NCBI GenBank assembly: GCA_963734725.1
Contig: CAVTIX010000010.1
Coordinates: 1-64,000 of the forward strand
Length of the DNA stretch: 64,000 nt
From: DASXKD01 sp963734725
GTDB lineage: Bacteria; Actinomycetota; Actinomycetes; Streptosporangiales; Streptosporangiaceae
Direction: 5' to 3'
Positions 35,490 to 44,490 of the stretch are shown here, piece by piece. Position 1 is the first letter of the stretch. Each line of letters begins with the position of its first letter. The notes beneath the pieces are model-generated. The model was given only the letters and a program-made list of their open reading frames with translations, did no database searches and had not been told where the DNA came from. Position numbers and translations under genes: made by a program.

Positions 35490-35804
35490 GGCCGGTGAGG
35501 TCGCTGGCGGCGTGGTCGGTGTCGTGGGGCAGCGGGGCCGGTCTTGGCGGCGCCGCCGGGCGAGCCGAGCTGGCCGGAGAATTTGGCGTTTCCGGCGGTG
35601 GACTGGGCCCACTGGCCGGGTACGTCGTCTTCGCAGAAAGATTGCCCCGGCCGGGCACACAGGCTCGCAGCCGCCACGGGCGACGCACTCGCCGGGGTGG
35701 ATGCAGGGCATCCGCTCGCCCTCGTTGATGCAGCGCGCCGGGCATTCACCGGCGCAGGCCTTGTCCTTGACGCCGGTGCACGGCTCGGCGATCACATACG
35801 TCAT
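35490..35804 (-). pseudogene. fdxA: broken 7Fe-8S ferredoxin (FdxA-like)
   Basis: From ATG 35804 it reads TYVIAEPCTGVKDKACAGEC, PARCINEGERMPCIHPGE and GGCEPVCPAGAIF, the conserved FdxA start. Then an extra A in a run of three (about 35636-35638) shifts the frame, and the family's continuation (CEDDVPGQWAQSTAGNAKFS and LGSPGGAAK) appears in the next frame. One cluster ligand is also changed: the usual ECVDCGACEPVCP reads ECVARGGCEPVCP, so the middle Cys is Arg. A second shift follows near the end. The ligand loss suggests true decay and not only sequencing error. Confidence 0.7.
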
Positions 35805-35875
35805 GGGGCGGCTCCGACCTCCTCGGTGGCCTGTATGCGGCGCCGGGCGGGCCTGGTTGCTGGCTGGGCGGCTGG

Positions 35876-36909
35876 CTAGCCGCCGATGCGCGACATCTCC
35901 ACCTTCGGTTCACCCGCTGGGTGCGGCTGGTCTGGCGGGTGCGCTGCTCGGAGTAGCGGTCGGCCCGCCGCGCCCAGATGGCGCTGATCTGCTCGCGCAG
36001 CGCCTGGTCACTGGAACCTGCGCGCAGCGGCCCGCGCAAGTCGTGCCCGGTCCCGGCGAACAGGCAGGTGTAGAGCTGGCCGTCGGCGGACAGCCGGGCG
36101 CGGGTGCAGCCGCGGCAAAACGGCTGGGTGACCGAGGCGATCACGCCGATCTCACCGCCGCCGTCACGGTAGCGGTACCGGCGGGCGACCTCCCCGGGGT
36201 AGGCGGGATCGGCGGGCTTCAGGGGCCAGTGGCCGCCGATCAGGGAGATGATCTCCGCGGCCGGAACGACCTCCTCCAGCCGCCAGCCGTTGGTGGCGCC
36301 GACGTCCATGTACTCGATGAACCGCAGCACGTGCCCGCTGCCCCGGAAATGGGCTGCCATCGGCAGGATCGACTGCTCGTTCACCCCGCGCCTGACCACC
36401 ATGTTCACCTTCACCGGCGCCAGCCCGGCGCCGGCGGCCGCGGTGATGGCGTCCAGCACCCGGGCGGCCGGGAACCCGGCGTCGTTGAGCGCCATGAACA
36501 CCGCGTCGTCGAGGGAGTCCAGGCTGACGGTCACCCGGCGCAACCCGGCTGCCGCCAGCGCCTTGGCTTTGCCGGCGAGCAGCGCCCCGTTGGTGGTCAG
36601 GGCGATGTCGCCGATGCCGCCGAGGCCGGCCAGCATCGCAACCAGCTTCTCCAGGTCGCGGCGCAGCAGCGGCTCGCCGCCGGTCAGCCGCAGCTTGCGC
36701 ACCCCCAGGCCGGCGAACACCCGGGCCAGGCGGGTCAGCTCCTCGAAGGTGAGCAGCTGCCCGCGGGGCAAGAAGACGAAGTCCCGGCCGAACACCTCGC
36801 GGGGCATGCAGTAGGTGCAGCGGAACTGGCAGCGGTCGGTCACCGAGATCCGCAAGTCGCGCAGCGGCCGTGCCAGCGTGTCCGCCAGCGGCAATTCAGC
36901 CATACCCAT
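35876..36909 (-). CDS. moaA: GTP 3',8-cyclase MoaA, C-terminal tail frameshifted
   Basis: Radical-SAM enzyme for the first step of molybdenum cofactor synthesis (GTP to 3',8-cyclo-GTP). The N-terminal cluster motif CQFRCTYC (CxxxCxxC) and GGEPLLRRDL are intact. The C-terminal substrate cluster is intact too (CRGCTRARLSADGQLYTC). The family's last residues are essential, ending in Gly-Gly. Here the frame that reads EPKVEMSRIGG and stops at 35876 is +1 to the main frame, so an indel near 35911-35950 separates them. Without repair, the main frame runs on to 35746 with a basic tail. GAGG 7 nt upstream supports ATG 36909. No other mo genes are in the window. Confidence 0.85.
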
Positions 36910-37259
36910 CAGCGCACCTCAGCCCCGGGAACCCCGGCGGCTGCCGTGCAGCCCCCGCGGCTACCAGCCACCTGGGCGACCCCAGCGGCAAGACGGAACT
37001 CCTGTTGCCCTCCACGTTCAGGCTAGCTGCTCGCGGGTGTGCGGCCGGCACGCTCAGCCTCCAGGCTTGCGGCCTTCGCGGGCAAGCCCGCAACCTCCGG
37101 CAGGCCCGGGGCAGGCCACCGGCCCCTGGCCGTGTGTGGGGGCTCGCCCCCGGACCGCGCAGAGCCATGCTGGCCGTGACCGGACACCCTGCGCCGAGGT
37201 GTTGCCAACGTTACAAACGCATGCGCAAGCTTGGTCACGTCGAGAGCTCAGGGGGAGCC
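36910..37259. other. intergenic between moaA and a divergent small gene
   Basis: Upstream region of both moaA and the 74-aa gene. No molybdenum-cofactor riboswitch pattern is evident to me, and no gene is supported. Confidence 0.3.
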
Positions 37260-37484
37260 ATGCGCAAACACAGCCCGCCGACCGCAACCGCGCAGCTCGC
37301 CATCCCTGAGCTCACCCTCACGGACACCTGCGATCAGTGCGGCGCAGCCGCGTGTGTGCGCGTGGCCGTGACTGACGCACAGCACCTTGACTTCTGTGGC
37401 CACCATTACGCCGGGCACGAGATGACGCTGTTGGCGGCAGGATATCGAGTGCTGGATCGGCGCGGCGCGGCCTGCCGCGTCTGA
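37260..37484 (+). CDS. small Cys-rich protein (DUF7455-like), 74 aa
   Basis: Reads LAIPELTLTDTCDQCGAAAC, VRVAVTDAQHLDFCGHHYAG and HEMTLLAAGYRVLD. The CDQCG and FCGHHY motifs form a probable zinc ribbon, as in a widespread family of tiny actinobacterial proteins. Members are often constitutively expressed, but their function is unknown. GGGGGAG at 37251-37257 is well placed before ATG 37260; a longer in-frame ORF upstream has no family match. Confidence 0.75.
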   Translation: MRKHSPPTATAQLAIPELTLTDTCDQCGAAACVRVAVTDAQHLDFCGHHYAGHEMTLLAAGYRVLDRRGAACRV

Positions 37485-37494
37485 ATGCCGAGGC

Positions 37495-38078
37495 ACTCGG
37501 CCGCGGCGCTGGCCCGGGCCCGGTCTCCAGCAGGTCAGTGCCCACGTCACGCTCGTTGACGGCGGCGGGCACGATGCCCCAAGCCCGTACCAGGCGGCTG
37601 CCCAGGTCTGTCTTGATCGCCAGGCGGAACCCGCAGAACCACTCGCCGTGCGCGGCGTCGCGGCCGAAACGCGCGTGCAGGCCACCTGGGCTGGTCCAGG
37701 AACGGGCTGCGGACCCGGAGGTGTGCTTGACCGGCAGCGCGCTGGCGCCGGTCGGCTGGCAGTCATCTTCGGGCGCTCTTGCCGCCAGCGCAGCCCGGAA
37801 CTGCCCGGGCGCGCCCCATAGCCAGCGGGTCCTCTGGTTAGCCTCGCTGTGGTCCGGCGGGACCGGGAACAGGTGGGCCCCAGTCACGGGCCACCGTGGC
37901 CAGGAACCCGGCCTCGCTGCGGCGTCCCAGCATGCGCGCCACGGCGATGGTCAAGCAGCTCGGCGTCACTGCAGGCAGGCACCGGGCCGGGCCGCGGCGA
38001 GACGGCGATGGGCCCGGCCGTGATCAGGTCATCGATCAGCACATAGACGTAGACGAACAGGTCCTCGGCCGGCAACAT
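37495..38078 (-). mobile_element. IS982-like transposase remnant
   Basis: From ATG 38078 the minus strand reads LPAEDLFVYVYVLIDDLITA and SPRPGPVPACSDAELL, the start of an IS982-type DDE transposase. After a shift near 37960-37885 another frame reads AHLFPVPPDHSEANQRTRWL, LHARFGRDAAHGEWFCGFRL and AIKTDLGSRLVRAWGIVPAA. It ends around VNERDVGTDLLETGPG, where intact proteins continue for another 100 residues. Truncated and frameshifted; inactive. Confidence 0.65.
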
Positions 38079-38540
38079 GGAGATGGCCTGTACGGTCGAA
38101 CGGTCTTCGTTAACCGCTTGTCTGCCGCAGAGGCCCTCATGATCAGCGCGACACGCCGGGATCAACCTCCATAGCGCCCCAAGGAGGTCCTGTGTCCATG
38201 CCGACGCAAGTTCAGATCGCTCACCGTTCAGTTCTCCGTCGCCGATATTCAGGCTCGCCGGGCCCGCTCGCACGGCATCCAACACACGATCACCCGCCCC
38301 GGCCCCCTCTCGTGGCCGTTCGCGCACCCCGGCGGGTACTATCACCAGGCGGGAAGCCGCACGTCCACGACACGATTAGAACTCCTGTCCGATCAAGGCG
38401 CCAGCGTGCCGTTCTGCCGGCGTTGATCGATCGCCTGGGTCCGGCTCGTAGCCGATGTGCAGGTAAGCGCACAGGACGTCGATACAGGTCTGCCGCCGCG
38501 TGGTGGGCGGAGGGCCCGGCTGGGAATCATCTCCGGGTGC
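38079..38540. other. intergenic, nothing recognised
   Basis: No gene, RNA or repeat supported between the IS982 remnant and the Pro-rich tract. Confidence 0.3.
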
Positions 38541-38977
38541 CCGCAGATCGTTCCCGTGGGCTCGCGGCGCCCAGCGACGAAGCGCCCGGCAAGATGGCGC
38601 CAGACCGCGCTCCAGATGCTGGTCAAGCAGCGCGGCCGGAACCCGCGAAGCCGAAGCCGGCGCGGCCCGAACCGGTGGAGCCGCCGCCGGTGCCGCCACC
38701 GGTGCCGCCACCAGTGCCGCCGCCGCGGCCGGAACCCCGGCCACCGCCACAACCATTGCCGCCGCCGGAACCGGAGCCGGAGCCAGTGCCGCACCCGGAG
38801 CCGCTGCCGGAGGCGTCGCAGGCAGCGCCCGACGCGTTCGGCTGCTACCTCATCCCCAGCCGGGCCGGTCCCGGCACACGATCCGCGCCTATCTCGGCGA
38901 TGCACTCCCGCTGCTCGATCATGCCACCACGACGGCGCGCTGATCCTGCCCGTTGGCGCCTGACCGGCGAGGTATAG
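38541..38977 (+). other. low-complexity tract, possibly a Pro/Glu-rich protein segment
   Basis: A frame open from 38192 to 38977 encodes, from about 38640, alternating PEPVEPPPVPPPVPPP and PPPEPEPEPVPHPEPLP runs. The DNA is built of imperfect 12-bp units around GCCGCCACCGGT. The Pro/Glu pattern resembles cell-envelope linkers, but there is no signal peptide, domain or good start. The same DNA reads as Ala/Gly-rich in another frame, so coding is uncertain. Confidence 0.3.
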
Positions 38978-39433
38978 ACCGACGGACGCCGAATTGCGCG
39001 CCCGGCACCGGGAACAACCCCACGCGGCCGGGGAGCGGGCGCGGCTGGAGCGAACACCCGGGCTGGCGCGCGCCCCGCTCGACCTGGCGCCCGGCCACAC
39101 TCGCTGATCGGCGGCGCCCAGGGTTCACCCCGGTGCCGGACAGCCACCAACGGGGCGGCGCGACCCTCGTGGCGACCCCGCTCGTGAGGTTCCCCGCTGT
39201 GAGCCTGCGCGCGGTGGCCAGTGTGACTGCTGCCACTGCCCGGGGCCACGGTGGGATCCGGCTAGCCCGCAGGCCGGATAGGCTCCCGGCACGCCGGCGT
39301 CGGGCTCGGCCAGAACTCACCCCCCGCGGCCACGCGCGCGTCCACGCCCTGCCGGCGGCCCGGCCCGCGCCCGGGGATGACCCATGACCCTAATGGCGGT
39401 TGAATAGTCCCCAGAAGGTTGGGTGGGTGTCAC
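38978..39433. other. intergenic, nothing recognised
   Basis: No gene or structure is supported. Confidence 0.3.
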
Positions 39434-39667
39434 GTGATCGCCGCGTACATTCTGATCCAGGCCGAAGCCGGCAAGGCGGCCATCGCGGCTGTGGCGCTCC
39501 GGGGCTTGCCCGGCGTCTTCGAGACGGCGAGCCTGGCCGGGCCCTACCACGTCATTGGGCGGGCGCAGGCGCGGGACATCGACGAGCCGGGCAAGCTGGT
39601 AGCCTCCCGGGTCCAGGTTCTCGACGGCGTGACGCGGACGATGACCTGCCCGGTCATTCACCTCTAG
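39434..39667 (+). CDS. stand-alone Lrp/AsnC ligand-binding (RAM) domain
   Basis: Encodes 77 aa: VIAAYILIQAEAGKAAIAAV, RGLPGVFETASLAGPYHVIG and LDGVTRTMTCPVIHL. This is the beta-alpha-beta-beta-alpha-beta RAM domain of Lrp/AsnC regulators with no DNA-binding part. Such single-domain proteins are common in actinobacteria and may bind amino acids or form mixed oligomers with full Lrp proteins. GTG 39434 is chosen because the domain's first strand starts there. A 57-aa gene follows 12 bp downstream, probably in the same transcript. Confidence 0.75.
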   Translation: MIAAYILIQAEAGKAAIAAVALRGLPGVFETASLAGPYHVIGRAQARDIDEPGKLVASRVQVLDGVTRTMTCPVIHL

Positions 39668-39679
39668 GACACCCGTCGC

Positions 39680-39853
39680 TGTGGACCACCAAACCGAAAT
39701 CCATGAGGTGGGCGAGGGCGGCGTCCAGGCGGTCTGCTCATGCGGTTGGCGCAGCCCGGTATTCGGCGCGGACAAGACGGCCGGCACGATGGACCCACTG
39801 CAGCGCGCGGCCGATGCTGGCGATCTGCACGAATGGGAGATGTCTCTGCCCTA
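39680..39853 (+). CDS. 57-aa Cys-pair protein
   Basis: A short frame from GTG 39680 reads VDHQTEIHEVGEGGVQAVCS, CGWRSPVFGADKTAGTMDPL and AADAGDLHEWEMSLP. The CSCGW motif with the later His-Glu-Trp-Glu resembles tiny actinobacterial proteins with a half zinc ribbon. Third-position GC is high and the frame has a natural amino acid mix, unlike the other frames. It follows the RAM-domain gene by 12 bp. Function unknown; the ribosome-binding site is weak. Confidence 0.5.
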
Positions 39854-40389
39854 GGCGGCGCCACGTGCCGACGTGACGTCCGAAGACCTCCTGGACACAT
39901 GGCTCCAGGACATCGCTGGCAGTTCCGCACATCCTTGACCTGGGTGGCTCATTGACCGGCTCGCGGCCGCTGGCCCAGCAGGCCGGCCTATGGATGCAGG
40001 CGGCCGGCAGCCGCCTTCCCTACGACACACGACACTTCATCGCTGCCCCGGTCCGGCGACAGCGAGCGGCGGCATAACTCAAGCCGACCAGCTCGTCTTT
40101 GCATAACGTTCGATCTGAACACGCGCCGCTCGGGGCCGGGCACTGCCCCGACGCGCGCATAAGGCGGCACTGCGCGCGGGCGGTATCAGGCGCCGGCCAC
40201 GCTCTGCGATGAGCGGCGGGCCGGCGATCCGCGCGCCGACGCCAGCACGGTCCGCGTGGGGGCCCGGCCGCGGGAGACGCGGGCGCGGCACCTCCGGAGT
40301 CTGGCGGCTGTGAGCTCTGGAACGAGGGCGTGCCTGCATCATTTGCATGTCGCACGGGTGAACAGTGCGTGAACCGCCAAGGCGGGCGC
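39854..40389. other. intergenic, nothing recognised
   Basis: About 530 bp before the methyltransferase; no gene supported. Confidence 0.3.
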
Positions 40390-41202
40390 ATGATGGTCGC
40401 CAGCAGGCCTAGCGCAGGGGAGGTGCCAGCGGTGACTGTGGGCGGTCATTTCGAGCGGGTAGCCGCCGTCTACGAATCACTGCGCACCACCGACGAGGCG
40501 CCAGTGCGCGCGATCGGCCAGCTCCTGCCCGGCCGCCCCGTCACCGGCTTGGATATCGGCTGCGGCACGGGCCGGTACTCGCGGCTGCTGCGCGCTGTGC
40601 TGCCGGAAGGCTCGCGGCTGGCCGCCAGCGATGTCTCGGCGGCCATGCTGGCCCAGCTTAAGGCTGGCAACCACGGCCGCGCCGGCGGGGTGGCGCCGCT
40701 GCTGGCAGCGGCCGAAGAACTGCCCTTGCGGACCGCCAGCCTCGACCTGGTCACCGCGTTCAACTGCGTGCACCACTTCGACCTCGGCCGGTTCCTGACC
40801 GCCGCCGCCCGGGTGCTGGCGCCCGGCGGCCAGCTGTTCATCTACACCCGCACCCCGCAGCAGAACGCGCGCACGATCTGGGGCCGCTACTTCCCCGGCT
40901 TCACCGAGCACGAGCAGCGCCTGCACAGCGAGGCCGCGCTCCGGGAGGCCATCGGGGCAACCAGCGGGCTCAAAGTAGCCCGAACACAGACCTTCAAGCT
41001 CCCGCGCACCAGCACAGCCGAACGGCTCCAGGCCCAGGCCGAAGGACGGCACTACTCGACCTTCTCCCTGTACACACCGCAGGAGCTGCGCGCGTCCATC
41101 GCGACCTTCCTGGCCCGCCTGCCCAGCCCCGAGGTCTGCTGGGTTGACGAGCACCTCCTGGTCGTGGCCGGTGGCGAGCCGCCGCAACCAGGGCCAGCCT
41201 GA
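40390..41202 (+). CDS. class I SAM-dependent methyltransferase
   Basis: Encodes 270 aa. SAM-binding motif I is VTGLDIGCGTGRYSRLL, followed by the acidic end of strand 2 (LAASDVSAAML), an AAAEELPLRTASLDLVTAFN segment (motifs II/III) and VHHFDLGRFL. The UbiE/Methyltransf_11-like core ends around ARVLAPGGQLFIYTRTP. The C-terminal half (IWGRYFPGFTEHEQRLHSEA to ELRASIATFLARLP) has the pattern seen in small-molecule methyltransferases. The substrate is unknown. ATG 40390 or 40393 starts shortly before the conserved HFERVAAVYESLR; the ORF extends further up without similarity. It stands alone. Confidence 0.85.
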   Translation: MMVASRPSAGEVPAVTVGGHFERVAAVYESLRTTDEAPVRAIGQLLPGRPVTGLDIGCGTGRYSRLLRAVLPEGSRLAASDVSAAMLAQLKAGNHGRAGGVAPLLAAAEELPLRTASLDLVTAFNCVHHFDLGRFLTAAARVLAPGGQLFIYTRTPQQNARTIWGRYFPGFTEHEQRLHSEAALREAIGATSGLKVARTQTFKLPRTSTAERLQAQAEGRHYSTFSLYTPQELRASIATFLARLPSPEVCWVDEHLLVVAGGEPPQPGPA

Positions 41203-41357
41203 CGGGCGGGCCAGACCAGCGCGCCCGGCGATCAAGGATCAGGCCATCGGATCAGCGCTACCCGCCGGCAAGGCTCCCAGCAGGCCTCCCGACGGCCGCG
41301 CAGATCACCCCGTTAGGCATCGCCAGTTTTGAAGCTGGGCAACATCCCCTGTCGCGA

Positions 41358-41828
41358 TCAGTTGGCCGGCGGCGGGCTAAAGATCACCACAGCGGTCTGG
41401 CCGTAACCCACGGGCCACCGGTATCCGCCGCGCAGTTCATCCCCGGCGTACTCCTCGATGCCGTCGGCGGGCACCTCTGGCAGCAACGCCAGCGGCTCGG
41501 CAGCTTCCCGCTCGCCCTGCGCCGCGTGCTCGTGAGCCCCGTTCAGCTGGGCGAGCAGGTCCGGGGGAAGGCGCCGCACATTGGCTGTGGGCCGGGTGAC
41601 GAGGGCGAACCGGTCGGCTTTCTCCCCCGTGCCAGGGTCGCGGCCGGCCTCGACCAGCACCCCCTTGTACAGGACAGTCATGGCGCCGTCGTCGCGTTCA
41701 TAGCCCAGCATGACGGTGAGGTACACGTGCTCGCGCAGCGTGGCCAGCACGTTATCCCGGGACGGGTTACCTGGCACCCGGGCGCCCAGGTAGTGGTCGA
41801 GGAAACGCTCGGGCCTAGAATCGGACAC
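41358..41828 (-). CDS. hypothetical protein (156 aa)
   Basis: Unrecognised, soluble and acidic. It reads SDSRPERFLDHYLGARVPGN, LREHVYLTVMLGYERDDGAM, TVLYKGVLVEAGRDPGTGEK and YRWPVGYGQTAVVIFSPPPA. GTG 41828 is chosen because AAGGGG precedes it at good spacing and the upstream part of the longer frame looks non-coding. Normal codon bias supports a real gene. No neighbours that would indicate a role. Confidence 0.6.
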   Translation of the reverse strand: MSDSRPERFLDHYLGARVPGNPSRDNVLATLREHVYLTVMLGYERDDGAMTVLYKGVLVEAGRDPGTGEKADRFALVTRPTANVRRLPPDLLAQLNGAHEHAAQGEREAAEPLALLPEVPADGIEEYAGDELRGGYRWPVGYGQTAVVIFSPPPAN

Positions 41829-42413
41829 CCCGTTGCCCCTTAAGTGCTCGGTGAGCGGATCACCAGCGCGTCCCGATGTGCAACTCGGGCGCGCGGTTTT
41901 ACGCGCTGGTCGTGGTCTTTGCCTCAGCGCCTGGCGGGCAGGCGTGACCCCTGATGAGCGGGTACGAGCCAGCGCCCAGGGCTGGCCCGTGCCTGCCAGC
42001 ACCGGCTACCCAGGAATAGCAAGGTCATGCGCCGGGCAACCCAGGGTCATGCGCCCGCCAACTCAGGGCGGTGATGTCGCAGCCATATCAGGCTCCACGC
42101 CGGTCATCATCCGCACGAGTTCAGCGGCCGAGAATCCCGCGAGGCGTATCCCGCGACGGCGGGCGGCCAGCACACGGAACTCTGGGCCGGGGGCGCTGCC
42201 TCTTGCTCCACCAGCCTAAAGCCTGCGCACCACCTGTGACCAGGCAAAACGCCAGCACCCGTAGTTGCCGCTGGTGGAGGGCCTGGCGGAACGATTGGCG
42301 CAACTTGGCAAGGTTGCTTGACGAGCGGGCCAGCGTGCTGAACCAATGGCCCTGGGGAGCGGCTAGTCCACGCGGATCGCCGGGGGATGCTTGCGCGATC
42401 GACAGGGGGAGCC
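41829..42413. other. intergenic, nothing recognised
   Basis: About 580 bp between divergent small genes; no gene, RNA or repeat supported. Confidence 0.3.
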
Positions 42414-42683
42414 ATGTCCACGGCCAGTAGCCCACCTGAGTACGTCTGCCGGGCATCATTGCGGCGGCAGCCAGCCCACCTCGTTTCCGGCAAGCCGGAC
42501 GGCGGCCACACCGACTCGTTTGAGATCATCTGCCGCGACTGCGGCGATAATCCCCGCTGGGAATACCAGGACGCGCCGCCCCGCTTGCAGCGCCTTCGTG
42601 GCCCCTACTGGCTCATGGCGGGCACCGCGAAGTACGTGGCGCACATCCAATGGCACCAGAAGCTGATCCACGCGCAACGGTAG
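42414..42683 (+). CDS. small Cys-containing hypothetical protein (89 aa)
   Basis: Reads PPEYVCRASLRRQPAHLVSG, GHTDSFEIICRDCGDNPRWE, RLQRLRGPYWLMAGTAKYVA and HIQWHQKLIHAQR. A CRDCG pair suggests a partial zinc-binding or redox site. Similar short proteins occur widely in high-GC actinomycetes without known function. AGGGGGA at 42404-42410 precedes ATG 42414, which I prefer over the longer frame from 42387. Confidence 0.65.
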   Translation: MSTASSPPEYVCRASLRRQPAHLVSGKPDGGHTDSFEIICRDCGDNPRWEYQDAPPRLQRLRGPYWLMAGTAKYVAHIQWHQKLIHAQR

Positions 42684-42777
42684 CCGGGCATGGCAGCACC
42701 TCAGCAGCCGCGCTCCTCGTCGCGGAGAGCGCAAGGCGGAAGGTATCGGTCACCGGCGGCAACGCACCCCAGGGCCC

Positions 42778-42936
42778 GGTTTGCTATCGAGGAACAGTTC
42801 TCCGACGGCTCCGAGCGCGCCGTGGCGCGCTGGCGTTACGACTGGGGCGAGGGACACGTGCGCGGCGTGGACATCGTCCGGGTCCGAGACGGCCGCCTCA
42901 CCGAAAGCCTGGCCTACGTCAAGGGATACCACGGCA
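42778..42936 (+). pseudogene. C-terminal fragment of a SnoaL/NTF2-like protein
   Basis: RFAIEEQFSDGSERAVARWR, GHVRGVDIVRVRDGRLTESL and AYVKG are the last three strands of an NTF2-like (SnoaL) domain. The N-terminal helices are absent and the frame runs on as low-complexity sequence, so it is a fragment. Confidence 0.5.
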
Positions 42937-43264
42937 GCGCACCAGGCCAGCACGCGGGGCAACCGAACACCCCACTAGGCGCTATCCCTCTGGCACAACC
43001 GACCCCCATACTCAAGCAGCGCCGAAGTCCAAATATGCGCGAGCCCTGCCCAGACCGGCATCGAGGCGATATCGGTACCTGCGGCGGATACTTGCGCGCC
43101 CGCCGCGGACCAACCCCCAATCACTGAGCGTGTCCGTATCCGGCAGTAGGAGCTGAGTCAGCCGGCGGCGAGGCAGCCATCCCGCCGGGTGAAGATGGCC
43201 GTGCGTCCCGCAGCGGAAACCCCGCCGCGGGATGGGTTGCCTGCCGGCCCGGCTGCCTGTGCTG
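42937..43264. other. intergenic, nothing recognised
   Basis: Downstream of the efflux operon. If the permease frameshift is real, its protein extends into this stretch on the minus strand to 43012. Confidence 0.3.
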
Positions 43265-44490
43265 TCAGACGGTCCAGAGCGCCTGGGTTGGTGGCAGGCG
43301 GGCGGCGCGGATGGCGGGCAGCAGCCCGGCCAGGGCGCCGATGATGACGGTCGCGGCCAGGCCGCCGGCCCAGGCCTGGGCGGGATGACCATGGCCTCGC
43401 CGTGGCCGCGGGCGTAGGCGGTGACAGCGGCCGCGCCGATGGCGACTCCGGCGGCGCCGCCGGCCAGGGACAGCAGGATGGCCTCGGCCAGGAACTGGGC
43501 GCGGATCTGGCCGCGGGTGGCGCCCAGCGCCCGGCGCAGCCCGATTTCCTGGCGGCGTTCCAGCGCCGAGATGACCATGATGTTGGCCACTCCGATCGCG
43601 CCGACCAGCAGCGCGACCGCGCCCAGGCCGAGGAACAGGGTGTCGAGCGCGCCCTTGGCGTCGGCGGCGGCGGTGAGCGCGTCCGAGGGCCGGGAGACGT
43701 TGACCTGGCTGGGGTTTTCCGGGTTGGCCTGCGCGCCGAGCAGGCTATCGACGCGGGTGACCGCGGCCTGGGTGCCGACGGTGCGGACGTAGATCTTGGA
43801 GGGGTGCCCATCGAAGTTCAGGTACTTCTCCGCGGCCGGGAAACCGACTAGGACCGCCGAGTCGAGCCCGGAGTCGTAGGTGGCCGGGTTGAGAATGCCG
43901 GTCACGTAGAACCATTGGCCCCCGGCCCAGATCCGCATCCCGGGCCGGATCCGGTCGATGCCCATCAGCTGCGCTGTGACGGCGCCGAGCACCGCGACCG
44001 GCTCGCGGGCGGTGGCGGCGTTGAGGAACCGGCCCTGTGCGAGGCTGGTGCCGGCGACCGCGGGCAGGCCGAGGGTGGCCGCGTCCACGCTGAGGCCGTT
44101 GGTTTCGATTGTCGGGATGAGCGGGGTCTTGTAGGCGCTGGCGCCGCCGACCAGGCCGATGTCCTGCACCGCGGTGACCCCGGACAGCCGGGTGATCATG
44201 CCCGGCGCCGCCGCGGGCAGCTTGGCGGTGGCGCCGGAGAAGGTCTGCCCGTTGGTGACGGCCAGCAGGTTGGTGCCCAGGCGGGCGATCTCGTTCAGCA
44301 GCGCGGCCTGAGAGGAGGCGGCCAGGCCTAGGACGGCGACGATCGCCGCGACGCCGATCGCGATGCCCAGCGCCGACAGCCCGGCGCGCAGCTTGCGGGT
44401 CCGCAGCCCGATGCTGGCGAGGGCGGCCAGGTCACCGGGGCGCAGCCGGGCCGCGGCCGGAGTGGCCGGCCGCCCGGAGAGGGCGGTCAT
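43265..44490 (-). CDS. MacB-like ABC transporter permease, frameshifted near its C-terminus
   Basis: The protein has an N-terminal membrane helix (LRAGLSALGIAIGVAAIVAV), a large extracytoplasmic MacB-PCD domain of about 220 residues, and then a FtsX-type helix pair (LFLGLGAVALLVGAIGVANI, ALERRQEIGLRRALGATRGQ and AILLSLAGGAAGVAIGAAAV). A base is missing near 43383 in a C run: the main frame goes on to 43012 as nonsense. The +1 frame gives the expected last helix and end (GGLAATVIIGALAGLLPAIR, then ARLPPTQALWTV and stop at 43265). The corrected length is about 408 aa, normal for the family. It overlaps the ATPase by 4 bp. Confidence 0.85.

Noticed and set aside
38640..38830. Short tandem GCCGCCACCGGT-type units as a CRISPR or VNTR array
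   Set aside because: Units are imperfect, contiguous and low-complexity; they are best read as a Pro-rich or Ala-rich coding or neutral tract.
38840..38942. Possible tyrosine-recombinase N-terminus (SRHTIRAYLGDALPLLDHA)
   Set aside because: Only about 20 residues look similar, no catalytic domain follows, and an alternative frame is as plausible.
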